A stretch of DNA of 64,000 nt from Muribaculum gordoncarteri (GCF_004803695.1 NZ_CP039393.1:2294001-2358000), one strand, 5' to 3'. Shown: positions 53,456 through 62,131, numbered from the stretch's first letter. Program-made: numbers and translations. The notes: a model not told the origin generated them from the letters alone.

Positions 53456-53929
53456 TTATTCCTCGGCTTCCTCGCTTTCCTCGGCTTCCTTGCCTATAGG
53501 ATAATGTAAAGCAAGACAAGTCCAATTGTCCCAGCCTCCTCCTTTCTCAATGAATTCCGGGTCATTGGGATTTCCTCCATATAAAGCCAAGCAGACGTTT
53601 TCGTCAGAAATGAAGACCCCTAACGTTGAAGAGAATCCATGCCAAAAAAAATAAGCATGCTGACCATCCCATGTTCCCTCGCATAGAAGATATCCAACCC
53701 CTTGCGCAGTTTCCGTCAAAATATCTTCTTGCAGCCATTCAGGCAGCTCATCCATATTAGCCGGGACATAGGCAATCTCCGCTCTCGAGGCACCGCTACC
53801 CATAACCACTTTCCCATTCTCAAGTCTCGGTCCCGTGGGTTCCTCCACATAATTGTCATCATTGGAGCAGCTTACTGTAACCATCGCCAGCATACATGCC
53901 GCCAACATCCATAATAAGTTCTTTTTCAT
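53456..53929 (-). CDS. Putative secreted lipoprotein, tandem paralogue 1
   Basis: A 157-residue lipoprotein with the same signal peptide and lipobox (VTVSC, Cys21) as paralogue 2. An extra segment EPTGPRLENGKVVMGSGASR follows the lipobox. The domain has AYVPANMDELPEWLQEDI, CEGTWDGQHAYFFW and DPEFIEKGGGWDNWTC, and the C-terminus is acidic (EAEESEEAEE). Function unknown. It is 28 bp downstream of the T9SS cargo gene and may share its mRNA. Confidence 0.78.
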   Translation of the reverse strand: MKKNLLWMLAACMLAMVTVSCSNDDNYVEEPTGPRLENGKVVMGSGASRAEIAYVPANMDELPEWLQEDILTETAQGVGYLLCEGTWDGQHAYFFWHGFSSTLGVFISDENVCLALYGGNPNDPEFIEKGGGWDNWTCLALHYPIGKEAEESEEAEE

Positions 53930-53957
53930 AATACTTTAAATTTATGGTTAGTAAAAT

Positions 53958-55869
53958 TTATTTAATTAATATCTTCTTGCTTAAAGTATTGTCACCCAAT
54001 GTGGCACGGACTACATAGATGCCCGGAGTCCAGCCTGAGGTATTTATTGAAGTTTCGGTGCTCATTACTTTACCAGAATACACCATCCTACTATTAACCG
54101 TATCGTACACCTCAAGAGTCCACTCCAATTCTTCTGCCGATGCTTGAACGCCAACAGTGGAAAACTTCTGAGCAAGAGCGTCAGAATTTTCATTACCAAT
54201 ACTTACATTTAAGTTATCTCCGTCCATTCCTGCGGAAAGGCTGTAAGAACGAGCTTGATTTAGTACAATTATTCTATATTCTCCGGCTTCACAATTCACT
54301 GTGATGACGAATGCTTGGGCTCGTGTATCTGAATCAAAACGGACATTTATGTAGCCGTTGTAATCGTCATATACCCAACGAGTAGGAACCATATCGCCAT
54401 CATAAGCAACCGTGGCATTTATTAGATTAAGAGAATATATATTTAATCCCTGCCCTTTATGAGTGGATTGACGATATATGATATAAGGATAGTCAAGTGA
54501 TTGCTTATTGTTTGGATCCGTCCAGTCATAGGTGGCTTTAAATCCTGAATAGGCATGTATGGTTTTTGTCACTGTTGTTGCCACATGTCCATTATAATGT
54601 AAGGTGGCGGTAAGTGTGGCATTGTCCATATCACGGTTGGTGGCACGTGTTATGGTGCAGCTCCCGTTGGCATCCACAGTCATGCAGTTTTGTGCATAAT
54701 AGCTGTCGGAAAGACTCCATGTTACGCTATACCCCGGAGGTAACAGGTCAATGGAATATGTGCCACTTGATGATGTTAATACCGGTCCGTCAATAGTCGG
54801 TCTATAACGCTTGTAATATTTTCGTGATTTACCATATTCCTCGGGGACATTTGTAGGCGTATGTTTAACCAAGCATCCGGCTCCCCATTTGGATACATAT
54901 TGGTTACTGTTTATGCGCCGAGCAGAATGCCAGCACTTATAATACCAAAAATCTGACGAATCATAATAAAGCACCACTTCCCCTTCTTTTTCAGGAACTT
55001 CATAGTACAATCCGCTTTCCCAATAAATACTGGGATTGTTCAGCCAGAGCCGTTCACTGTTATGTATACTTTGCATATACCATCCATAAAAATGACAATT
55101 ATAAGTATATGTCGCATCTTCGACAAATTCCACTTTATAAACATTAATTGCCCAATTTTTATAGTTCTTTTTCTCGGAGGAAGAGAAATCACCGGATACT
55201 AACTCTTTAATATATACTAAATATCCATTGGGGATTGTTCTCGTTGCGTCATTATATACGGGATTTGAGAGTAAAGATATGCCACTTTTCTTAACTCCCG
55301 TACGATATGAAATCCCAAAAATATCGGGATATGCCTTCATCTTTGTGGCGGCTTCCCTTATTGAGGCGGCAAACTTTGCTGACTTTTCCGCATCAAGGGA
55401 GCTTGTTACCTTGTCAATCCCCATCATATGGAACAGGATATAGCACTTGAAGGAGTAATCGCCTTGGGTAACTTCGTCTTTGTTCAGGATGGACGCTATC
55501 CCGGCGGGAATCGCTTCGCATTTTTTCAATAGGGCATCAGTCAGGTCTTTTCGTGTCAACAGTTCACGGTAGCCGTTGAACTCCTTGCACACGGCATTAA
55601 AACCGACCTCCGGATAATCATACGCCAACATGTCCATAGCGTAGGGAAAGTCAAGACATACAGTAAGCAAATCCGCAGTCGTAAGGCTTTTCAGTTTGTC
55701 CTCCGGAATCTGTAGTGCCCGCCACTCTTTCTTTCGCTGACGAGTAGGATTTCCACTGTGCGTCGCCGATTTTGAATGGAAATTCAAATCCGGCTGTGGC
55801 ACGCTCACTGACTTGCCCCACGGCATAAAGGCAAGAGAATGTAAACAAGAGGAGAAATAATTTCTTCAT
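53958..55869 (-). pseudogene. T9SS-secreted surface protein, interrupted by a single-base frameshift
   Basis: A signal-peptide frame starts at 55869 (MKKLFLLLFTFSCLYAVGQ) and reads to about 55735 (GDAQWKSYSSAKER); the homologous continuation KEWRALQIPEDKLKSL is in the next frame and runs to 53958. The total, 1912 bp, is one more than a multiple of three, so one extra base (most likely an A in the GAAAGAAAGAG tract) separates them. Repaired, it would be about 636 residues: signal peptide, helical region, Ig-like domain (about 355-450, LLPPGYSVTWSLSDSYY) and a type A sorting tail GIYVVRATLGDNTLSKKILIK. Secretion through T9SS is inferred from that tail. It could be a decaying gene, phase variation or a sequencing error. 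Confidence 0.75.
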
Positions 55870-55902
55870 AATTATTCAATGATTAAGGTTAATCAATTTT
55901 GG

Positions 55903-56011
55903 TTATTGGATTTTCTTAGTCCAAGTCAGCCGACCCTCGTAGTCGCCTCCGGCAGAGGTGCTGATTGCAAGGTGGTAGGATTGCAAGAATTAGCAAATTT
56001 AACTTTTTCAT
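55903..56011 (-). pseudogene. Degraded small gene: signal-peptide start and protein end in different frames
   Basis: The minus strand starts ATG at 56011 with a signal-like MKKLNLLILAILPPC. A second frame reads AISTSAGGDYEGRLTWTKKIQ-stop, which looks like the end of a protein. The junction holds an 8-bp direct repeat TTGCAATC with a 16-bp period, not a multiple of three, suggesting replication slippage or a deletion scar. No family recognised. Confidence 0.4.
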
Positions 56012-56027
56012 GACAATTAAAATGCAT

Positions 56028-56057
56028 TTTCGCAAAGATAGTATTTAGTTTGCGAAA
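56028..56057. promoter_or_regulatory. Operator-like inverted repeat over a promoter in the accessory island
   Basis: TTTCGCAAA (56028-56036) and TTTGCGAAA (56049-56057) form perfect 9-bp arms with a 12-bp spacer. The minus-strand -7 box TATCTTTG (56040-56033) lies inside it, upstream of the degraded gene and T9SS gene. The geometry suits a dimeric repressor. Confidence 0.5.
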
Positions 56058-56367
56058 TACATCAATATTTGTTGAGTTTTTTACGTAATTTGCAATTTAA
56101 TTAGCTTATAGTGAAGAATTACCGCATCCCGGTCTTTCGGTGAGCTTGGATGTTTTCCAAACACTTTTTTATAACCGTTTTCTGATAGATGGCATTTCCA
56201 CTCAATGACATATTAATCATATCCGCGTTTTGCCGGTGAAAGATAGGGTAATATTTCAGGTTTTATTGTAACTTTGTCAAGTACAGCGTAAATAGGTTCT
56301 TCCTTATGAAACCACTTCTATATTTGTGACGGATTACGACAGTAACCACATAAAACCGGAAGTCATA

Positions 56368-57126
56368 ATGACAAGCATATTCAATAGCCTTTTCAAGCGG
56401 CAACGGCAACCGCTCTTTTTCGCCACCGACATTCATTGCCACATATTGCCGGGCATCGACGACGGAGCTCCCGACGCCGATTACGGCGCGGAACTTGTCA
56501 TGAGAATGTCGGCCTGGGGATTGTCACGCATAATCGCGACACCCCATGTCGTAGGCGAAGTCTATGAGAACACGCCCGAATCAATCTCGGCAGCCCTGAC
56601 CCGACTGCAAGAAAGCATGCACGCAAAGGGCATCCCGACTACCGTCCAATCGGCTGCCGAGCATCGTCTTGACGACCTGTTCAGCCGCAACATCATCGCC
56701 GACACCCTAATAAGTCATCCCGGCAAGCATGTCCTCATCGAAAACTCATTCATGCAGGAAGCGCGTGACATCGACAGCATCGTCATTCGCCTCACCAATC
56801 GAGGTTACATCCCCATCATGGCCCACCCCGAACGCTTTGTCTACTATCACTCAGCCAACCTGAAGCGTTACTTCGAGCTGCATCGGCTCGGCGTCAGGTT
56901 CCAGGTCAACCTGCTTTCAATTGCGGGGCGTTACGGTTCGGAGCCAAGACACGTGGCCGAGCGGCTGATTGAGGCCGGAATTGTCGACTTTTTCGGCACC
57001 GATGTTCACCGTCACGAACACTGCGACGCCATCGAGGCATTCCTGTCGTCACGCAATTACGACAAGCTGCTCAATGCCATAAAGAAAAGGCCGTGCCTTA
57101 ACGACACAGCCTTTAATGTATCATAA
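56368..57126 (+). CDS. CpsB/YwqE-type tyrosine-protein phosphatase (PHP fold)
   Basis: A 252-residue metal-dependent phosphatase of the CpsB/CapC family. Motif I is DIHCHILPGIDDGAPD, followed by ATPHVVGEVYENTP, the EHRLDD segment, AHPERF and the final FGTDVHRH, all PHP-type metal ligands. Such enzymes dephosphorylate the tyrosine kinases that control capsule export. The start is set at the ATG at 56368 because the frame is open upstream but the -7 box at 56319-56326 overlaps the earlier ATG. The polysaccharide operon 12 kb away has a Wzz without kinase domain, so the cognate kinase is elsewhere. Confidence 0.87.
   Translation: MTSIFNSLFKRQRQPLFFATDIHCHILPGIDDGAPDADYGAELVMRMSAWGLSRIIATPHVVGEVYENTPESISAALTRLQESMHAKGIPTTVQSAAEHRLDDLFSRNIIADTLISHPGKHVLIENSFMQEARDIDSIVIRLTNRGYIPIMAHPERFVYYHSANLKRYFELHRLGVRFQVNLLSIAGRYGSEPRHVAERLIEAGIVDFFGTDVHRHEHCDAIEAFLSSRNYDKLLNAIKKRPCLNDTAFNVS
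57086..57114 (-). terminator. Hairpin acting as terminator for queA, inside the 3' end of the phosphatase gene
   Basis: AAAGGC-C-GTG / CAC-A-GCCTTT stem; on the minus strand it is followed by TTTTCTTTA. It lies in the coding end of the convergent gene, so the two transcripts overlap. Confidence 0.5.
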
Positions 57127-57142
57127 CGTAATCCGTATCCGC

Positions 57143-58363
57143 TTACGGCAACAGCAGCGACGCGTCGCCGTAGCTCAAAAAGCGGAAATCACGCTCAAGC
57201 GCGAAGTCATACATGTCACGCCAATTTCCACCCACAAACGCCGACACGAGCAACAGCAGCGTCGACTGCGGCTGATGGAAGTTGGTTATGATGCCTTTCA
57301 CAATCTTGAATTCATATCCCGGGGCGATGATTATGCGCGTATCACCTACAAGCGTCGACAACCCGTCACGGTCAAGAGCGTCAACGATGCAATGCAACGC
57401 CTCGGCAGCCGACAGTCGGGGATGATCCTCGCTATAGGGGTACCATTGCGGCACTTCGCCCGTCCATTTGCCCTGATACATCAGGCAACCGATGTGGTAA
57501 AGGCTCTCCAGGGTGCGCACCGAGGTGGTGCCTACAGCTATCACCTGACGGCTTGTATCGGCAAGCTCGGCAATCAGGTTCCTATCCACGGCAATGAACT
57601 CGCTGTGCATCTCATGCTCGCCTATCGAGTCGCTTTTGACAGGCTGGAACGTTCCGGCTCCCACATGAAGTGTGAGCTCACGCCTCGGGATGCCTCGTTG
57701 CGACACCCGGTCGAGCACTTCGGGCGTGAAGTGAAGTCCTGCCGTAGGCGCGGCCACCGAACCGTCAATATGACTGTAGACCGTCTGGTAGTCGGTCGAG
57801 TCGCTCTCCTCGGTCGAACGGTTGAGATAAGGCGGAATGGGAATCTCCCCGACCGCCCCTATAACATCGGAGAATGTGACATTGTCGTCATCCCAGCTGA
57901 AGCGCACCACCGATGCATTGCCTTCACGGCCCGTGCGCTCGGCAGTCAGCGTTATTTCGATTTCGCCCACGGTGACCTTCTGCGTCAGCACGCCCTGCTT
58001 CCAACGCTTTGAGTTGCCCACGAAACATAGCCATGAGCACTCGCGGGTCGATGCGAAGTTGACCGCATAGTCAACCGGCGACACCGGTTCAAGGCAGAAA
58101 ATCTCAATCAACGCTCCCCCATCGCCCTTGCGGAAACGCATACGTGCGTTTATCACACGCGTGTTGTTGTACACGAGGATGGAGTCGGAGGGAAGCAAAG
58201 CGGCAATATCGGCGAACAGATGCTCGCTGATATTGCCGTGTGAATCGCGGACGAGCAACTTGCACTTGTCACGCTCGGCAAGAGGGTGACGGGCAATGCG
58301 CTCATCGGGCAAAGGATAGTTGTAATCCTCTATCTTTATGTCTTGGACTGACAGTTGTGACAT
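57143..58363 (-). CDS. queA: S-adenosylmethionine:tRNA ribosyltransferase-isomerase
   Basis: A 406-residue enzyme converting preQ1-tRNA to epoxyqueuosine-tRNA. Family signatures are YPLPDERIARHPLAERDKCKLLV near the N-terminus, LVYNNTRVINARMRFRK, AAPTAGLHFTPE and GTFQPVKSD. At 406 residues it is longer than the E. coli enzyme (about 356), as often seen in Bacteroidetes. It is preceded by a consensus promoter. Confidence 0.95.
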   Translation of the reverse strand: MSQLSVQDIKIEDYNYPLPDERIARHPLAERDKCKLLVRDSHGNISEHLFADIAALLPSDSILVYNNTRVINARMRFRKGDGGALIEIFCLEPVSPVDYAVNFASTRECSWLCFVGNSKRWKQGVLTQKVTVGEIEITLTAERTGREGNASVVRFSWDDDNVTFSDVIGAVGEIPIPPYLNRSTEESDSTDYQTVYSHIDGSVAAPTAGLHFTPEVLDRVSQRGIPRRELTLHVGAGTFQPVKSDSIGEHEMHSEFIAVDRNLIAELADTSRQVIAVGTTSVRTLESLYHIGCLMYQGKWTGEVPQWYPYSEDHPRLSAAEALHCIVDALDRDGLSTLVGDTRIIIAPGYEFKIVKGIITNFHQPQSTLLLLVSAFVGGNWRDMYDFALERDFRFLSYGDASLLLP

Positions 58364-58385
58364 ATCAAATAACTTTAATTCGGTG

Positions 58386-58416
58386 CAAAGTTACTCACCT
58401 TACGGCGCATTATCAA
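58386..58416 (-). promoter_or_regulatory. Promoter of queA
   Basis: Minus strand TTG (58416-58414), 20 bp, TAACTTTG (58393-58386), 23 bp before the ATG. Confidence 0.6.
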
Positions 58417-58438
58417 CTATCAGCCACAATTTATCACT

Positions 58439-59233
58439 TTAGAGCGACGACTCCTTAACCATTGTCACAACAGGAATATTCTCCTTATTGAACAAGGTAA
58501 GCAGTGTGTCGGAAGTGATCTTGAAGGTCGACACATCGTTGATAACGGTCTTGATGTTATCCTCGAATGCCATGTTTTCGCAAGCCATCATAGTGGCTGT
58601 TACCGAGAAGAATTCCAGCTCATTGGCCTCCGACTTGAACTGACCGCTCAGGTTGTTGCAGTCGGTAGTCACGAAGAATGTCATGTCGTTCAAGTTGAAA
58701 GTGAACTGATAGGGCTTGCCTTCGGGTGATTCAACCGGGGTATCGGCCAAAGTCTTTACGTTCCACACTCCGTTGAGCTCGCGAGCCGACACCTGCGGGT
58801 CACGCTTCTCAAGAAGCATTACAGCCTTTCCGTCGGCATTTGACAGCTGAATGTCACCGTCGGCGGTCAATGAATATGATTTAACCTGGCCGAAAGCCTC
58901 AAGTATCTTCTGCTCAAGAGCCATGTCGGGACACATGCGGCGAGTGCTTGCCATTCCCGAGAAATCGATCACGCCGGGAGCTGCGTTAATGTCAAACGAA
59001 CCCATAAGATAGTTACAACTTGCATTACCATATAGCTGACCCTCAGTGGTGTCAAATCCTATAAACGGAGCATCCTGATCTTCAGGCACGGTAACATCTT
59101 CGCCATCAACACTTACAATATTCCACTCTCCCTTGAGGTCGGACAATGTTGCCTTTACAGTCTTAGACGACTGACATGCAAACAATGCGGCCATCGATGC
59201 GGCCACACATGCAATAAAGATTTTTCTCATCAT
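58439..59233 (-). CDS. Lipoprotein with two META/HslJ-like domains
   Basis: A 264-residue protein with a lipoprotein signal (MMRKIFIACVAASMAALFAC, lipobox LFAC). Two tandem META-type domains follow: the first starts LKGEWNIVSVDGEDV and contains GNASCNYLMGSFD with MCPDMALEQKILEAF; the second starts LNGVWNVKTLADTPV and contains TTDCNNLSGQF with MACENMAFEDNI. The pattern of N/G-C-N followed by a C...E..F helix is the META hallmark. META proteins are linked to motility, stress or protease resistance in other bacteria; no role is shown here. Confidence 0.88.
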   Translation of the reverse strand: MMRKIFIACVAASMAALFACQSSKTVKATLSDLKGEWNIVSVDGEDVTVPEDQDAPFIGFDTTEGQLYGNASCNYLMGSFDINAAPGVIDFSGMASTRRMCPDMALEQKILEAFGQVKSYSLTADGDIQLSNADGKAVMLLEKRDPQVSARELNGVWNVKTLADTPVESPEGKPYQFTFNLNDMTFFVTTDCNNLSGQFKSEANELEFFSVTATMMACENMAFEDNIKTVINDVSTFKITSDTLLTLFNKENIPVVTMVKESSL

Positions 59234-59377
59234 TAAAATGAAATTATAATTAGGTTACATTATATATAACACATTTCATGCCAAAATATTTCCTGACCAT
59301 GCAATTTATTAAATTTGGTTAACATGTGCGATTTATGTACCCACCATAATTAACTTTACAAAAATTTTATTCACGAC

Positions 59378-60415
59378 ATGGCACAAATAGGAGATATAGT
59401 GCGTTACCTCAACTCGGTAGGGGGAGGCCGCATAGTGAAAATCGAAGGCAATATTGCCTATGTGGACGAAGACGGATTTGAAACTCCCGTCATGCTGCGA
59501 GAGTGTGTGGTTGTGACACCTGCCACTCCCAAGGCCAAGGAGAGCAAGTATGTGGCACCCACGATAGTTCCCGAACAGCCCGCCAAACCGAAGCCCGAGG
59601 AGATCGAAGAAACCGAAACAGGCGACAAGCTCAACATCGTGCTCGCCTATGAGCCCGAGGAGATAAAGCACCTCAACACAACGGAGTATGACGCATACCT
59701 TGTCAACGACTCCAACTACTTCCTCTATTTCACCTACCTGACACGCGCCGACGGTCACGACTGGGCCACACGCTATGCTGGCATCGTTGAGCCAAACATA
59801 CAGATACATCTCGAGCACGTGACGCGCGAGCAGCTGCCCGACATGGACCGCGTGGCCATACAATACGTGGCATTCAAGCGTGACAAGGAGTTCAAGCTCA
59901 AAGCTCCGGTAGCCGTTGAATACGCACTCGACACTACAAAGTTCTTCAAGCTACACTGCTTCCGCGACAATGTATATTTCGACACACCCGTCATAGCGCT
60001 GGACATCGTAAAGAACGACATCCCGCAACGCTCGATGGTCATCGACAGCAGCCGGCTTGAAGAGTCGATGAAGGCAAAACGAATCGCCGACAAGCCGCAA
60101 CGCCGCCCGGTGGAGAAGAAAAACCGCCGTCACGAAATCATCGAAGTCGACCTGCACATCAACCAGCTGCTCGACACCACGGCCGGACTGAGCAACACCG
60201 ACATGCTCCAGGTTCAGCTGAAGGAGTTTAACCGCGTCATGACCGAGAACATCAAAAACAAGGGACAGAAAATCGTGTTTATCCACGGCAAAGGCGAGGG
60301 AGTGCTGCGTAACGCACTACTTAAGGAGCTGAAACACAAATATCCCCACTGCGACACACAGGACGCATCATTCCGCGAGTACGGATTCGGAGCAACGCAA
60401 GTCACGATAAGATGA
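59378..60415 (+). CDS. DUF2027 protein with C-terminal Smr domain
   Basis: A 345-residue protein. The N-terminal part begins MAQIGDIVRYLNSVGGGRIVK, a small barrel typical of DUF2027, then a Pro/Glu-rich linker (about 48-82) and a beta-rich central domain (about 84-210). The C-terminal Smr domain (about 253-345) has VDLHINQLL (Asp258, His260) and IHGKGEGVLRNALL (His303, Gly304), the catalytic and structural motifs of Smr nucleases in MutS2. The domain mix suggests a nucleic-acid nicking or ribosome-associated role by analogy only. Its stop overlaps the next start by 4 bp (ATGA). Confidence 0.9.
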   Translation: MAQIGDIVRYLNSVGGGRIVKIEGNIAYVDEDGFETPVMLRECVVVTPATPKAKESKYVAPTIVPEQPAKPKPEEIEETETGDKLNIVLAYEPEEIKHLNTTEYDAYLVNDSNYFLYFTYLTRADGHDWATRYAGIVEPNIQIHLEHVTREQLPDMDRVAIQYVAFKRDKEFKLKAPVAVEYALDTTKFFKLHCFRDNVYFDTPVIALDIVKNDIPQRSMVIDSSRLEESMKAKRIADKPQRRPVEKKNRRHEIIEVDLHINQLLDTTAGLSNTDMLQVQLKEFNRVMTENIKNKGQKIVFIHGKGEGVLRNALLKELKHKYPHCDTQDASFREYGFGATQVTIR

Positions 60416-61194
60416 TAATATATTTCAGCGGGACAGGCAACTCCCGTCACGTGGCATCGCTGCTGCAACAAAGGATGAAGGGCGAAATGGTGAAAATCGA
60501 CGCCAAGTCAATCGACACGGCATCGACGACCCACCTGTCGCCCGACAGCGACGAACCGCTTATATGGGTATTCCCCATATACTCATGGGGAGTGCCTCCG
60601 GTGGTTGTGAAATATATGTCGGCAATCAACGGCGATCTCGCCCGTAACAAGCACTACATGGTGTGCACCTGCGGCGACGACATAGGCCTCGCCCACGAGC
60701 AGTGGCGTGACATAATGCGGAGCCGGGGGTGGAACGCGGTAACGGCCTACTCGGTGCAGATGCCCAACACCTACGTTACGTTTCCCGGATTTGACATCGA
60801 CACCGAAGAGGTGGAGGCCGACAAGCTGTCGCGATGCGACAAGCGCGTCGACCACATCGTGTCGTGCATAAAATCAGGAACGCCCGGCGACGATGTAGTC
60901 ACCGGAGGCATGAAATGGATTAAGTCACGCATGATTTATCCGCTATTCATAAGACGCATGATGTCACCCCGGCCGTTTCACTGCCTCGACAATCAATGCA
61001 TAGGCTGTGGACTATGTGCCAAGGCATGCCCCATGGACAACGTGACGCTCGATGAAAATCATCGCCCGCAATGGAGCGACAATTGCGCCATGTGCCTTGC
61101 ATGCTACCACGCATGCCCGAAACACGCCGTGGCCTACGGCAGGCTGACGGATAAGAAAGGACAATACCGACTACCCGAGCAAATCGCTGATTAG
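60412..61194 (+). CDS. EFR1-family flavodoxin-ferredoxin protein
   Basis: A 260-residue fusion. The flavodoxin-like part begins MIIYFSGTGNSRHVASLL, with the FMN phosphate loop SGTGNS at 6-11 and FPIYSWGVPPVV. Two 4Fe-4S motifs follow: Cys196, 199, 202, 206 (CIGCGLCAKACP) and Cys225, 228, 231, 235 (CAMCLACYHACP). The architecture is that of EFR1 ferrodoxins, cytosolic electron carriers common in anaerobes. It overlaps the Smr gene by 4 bp and the convergent surE stop by 24 bp. Confidence 0.92.
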   Translation: MIIYFSGTGNSRHVASLLQQRMKGEMVKIDAKSIDTASTTHLSPDSDEPLIWVFPIYSWGVPPVVVKYMSAINGDLARNKHYMVCTCGDDIGLAHEQWRDIMRSRGWNAVTAYSVQMPNTYVTFPGFDIDTEEVEADKLSRCDKRVDHIVSCIKSGTPGDDVVTGGMKWIKSRMIYPLFIRRMMSPRPFHCLDNQCIGCGLCAKACPMDNVTLDENHRPQWSDNCAMCLACYHACPKHAVAYGRLTDKKGQYRLPEQIAD

Positions 61195-61938
61195 CCCGAT
61201 TTCGTTGACGGCCGACTGGTCGGGACGGCACGGCACAACCGAGGCATATCCGCGGTCGGTCCAGTAGAGGTCGGTTTCGGGATTGTCGGGCTCCACATTG
61301 TGGAACTTTCCTGTGAGCCAGTAGAAAGGCTTTCCGTGTGGGTCGACATATTCGGCATACTCCTCAGTCCAGAATCCGCGTGCGGCACGCGTCACCTTTA
61401 TGCCCTCGACCTTGCTGCACTTCGGAATGTTTACGTTAAGGCATATATCGGAGGGCAATCCCTGCTCCATTACGCGGCTCGTTATCTTCTCCACCACCTC
61501 GCGGCAAGCCTCAAGGCTATAAGCCTGGTTGTGGCTGTGGAACGAATAGCCTATCGACGGAATGCCGAGCATACATCCCTCAAGCACCGCGCCCATCGTT
61601 CCCGAATATATGATCGAGTTACCCGAATTGGAACCGTGGTTGATTCCCGACAGGATGAAATCGGGACGGCGGTCAAGCACGGCGTGCATTCCGAGCTTCA
61701 CACAGTCGACCGGGGTACCGTTGACCGAGTATATCGCAGCACCGTTGTAATCTTCGTGGCGATTTATCTGAAGCACCTTGTTGACCGAAATAGCCGACGA
61801 CTGCCCCGAATGGGGTGCATCGGGAGCAATGGCTACCACATCGCCCATCGACTTTACATAATCAATGAGCAGATGAAGACCGGGTGCAAAAACGCTGTCG
61901 TCGTTGGTAATTAATATGAGAGGGCGGTTGGTTGGCAT
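61171..61938 (-). CDS. surE: 5'/3'-nucleotidase SurE
   Basis: A 255-residue nucleoside monophosphate phosphatase. Metal ligands are Asp13-Asp14 (ITNDDSVFAPG), Ser44 in PHSGQSSAIS and Asn100 in SGINHGSNSG. VNGTPVDCVKLG and GTMGAVLEGCMLGIPSI complete the family motifs. It dephosphorylates nucleotides released in stress or stationary phase. It has a consensus promoter and is divergent from parA. Confidence 0.95.
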   Translation of the reverse strand: MPTNRPLILITNDDSVFAPGLHLLIDYVKSMGDVVAIAPDAPHSGQSSAISVNKVLQINRHEDYNGAAIYSVNGTPVDCVKLGMHAVLDRRPDFILSGINHGSNSGNSIIYSGTMGAVLEGCMLGIPSIGYSFHSHNQAYSLEACREVVEKITSRVMEQGLPSDICLNVNIPKCSKVEGIKVTRAARGFWTEEYAEYVDPHGKPFYWLTGKFHNVEPDNPETDLYWTDRGYASVVPCRPDQSAVNEIGLISDLLG

Positions 61939-61969
61939 AGCTTTATAGCGCTGAAAAATTAGTGATTTA

Positions 61970-62000
61970 CAAAAATACGGATAATTTCCTATATCCGCAA
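61970..62000 (-). promoter_or_regulatory. Promoter of surE
   Basis: Minus strand TTG (62000-61998), 20 bp, TATTTTTG (61977-61970). A 6-bp inverted repeat CGGATA / TATCCG (61978-61983, 61992-61997) lies in the spacer. Confidence 0.5.
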
Positions 62001-62019
62001 TCGGGCATCGGAGGCATAG

Positions 62020-62048
62020 TTATCAACAAAAAGTGGCATTTATCAACA
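62020..62048 (+). repeat. Two TTATCAACA direct repeats upstream of parA
   Basis: TTATCAACA occurs at 62020-62028 and 62040-62048, 20 bp apart start to start, that is about two helical turns. Each differs by one base from the DnaA-box consensus TTATCCACA. They could be initiator or regulator binding sites. Confidence 0.5.
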
Positions 62049-62099
62049 TTTAACTCATTTTGAGCACAATAGTAGAGGCTTCATTGATTATATTTTTTT

Positions 62100-62107
62100 T
62101 ATCTTTG
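62100..62107 (+). promoter_or_regulatory. -7 element of parAB
   Basis: TATCTTTG, 24 bp before the parA ATG. No clear TTTG lies 19-20 bp upstream. Confidence 0.5.
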
Positions 62108-62131
62108 CAATGCTAATTGTAACTACACACT

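Larger units (their letters stand above)
55870..56367. other. Intergenic region of the accessory island
   Basis: Nearly 500 bp without an intact gene. It contains the degraded small gene (55903-56011), the inverted repeat and promoter (56028-56057), AT-rich DNA, a 30-codon minus-strand frame at 56119-56211 of doubtful value, and two plus-strand -7 boxes, TAACTTTG (56269-56276) and TATATTTG (56319-56326), before the phosphatase gene. Confidence 0.6.

Noticed and set aside
56119-56211. 30-codon minus-strand frame (MSLSGNAIYQKTVIKKC...)
   Set aside because: Too short, no promoter or neighbour support; might be a mobile-element remnant but nothing confirms it.
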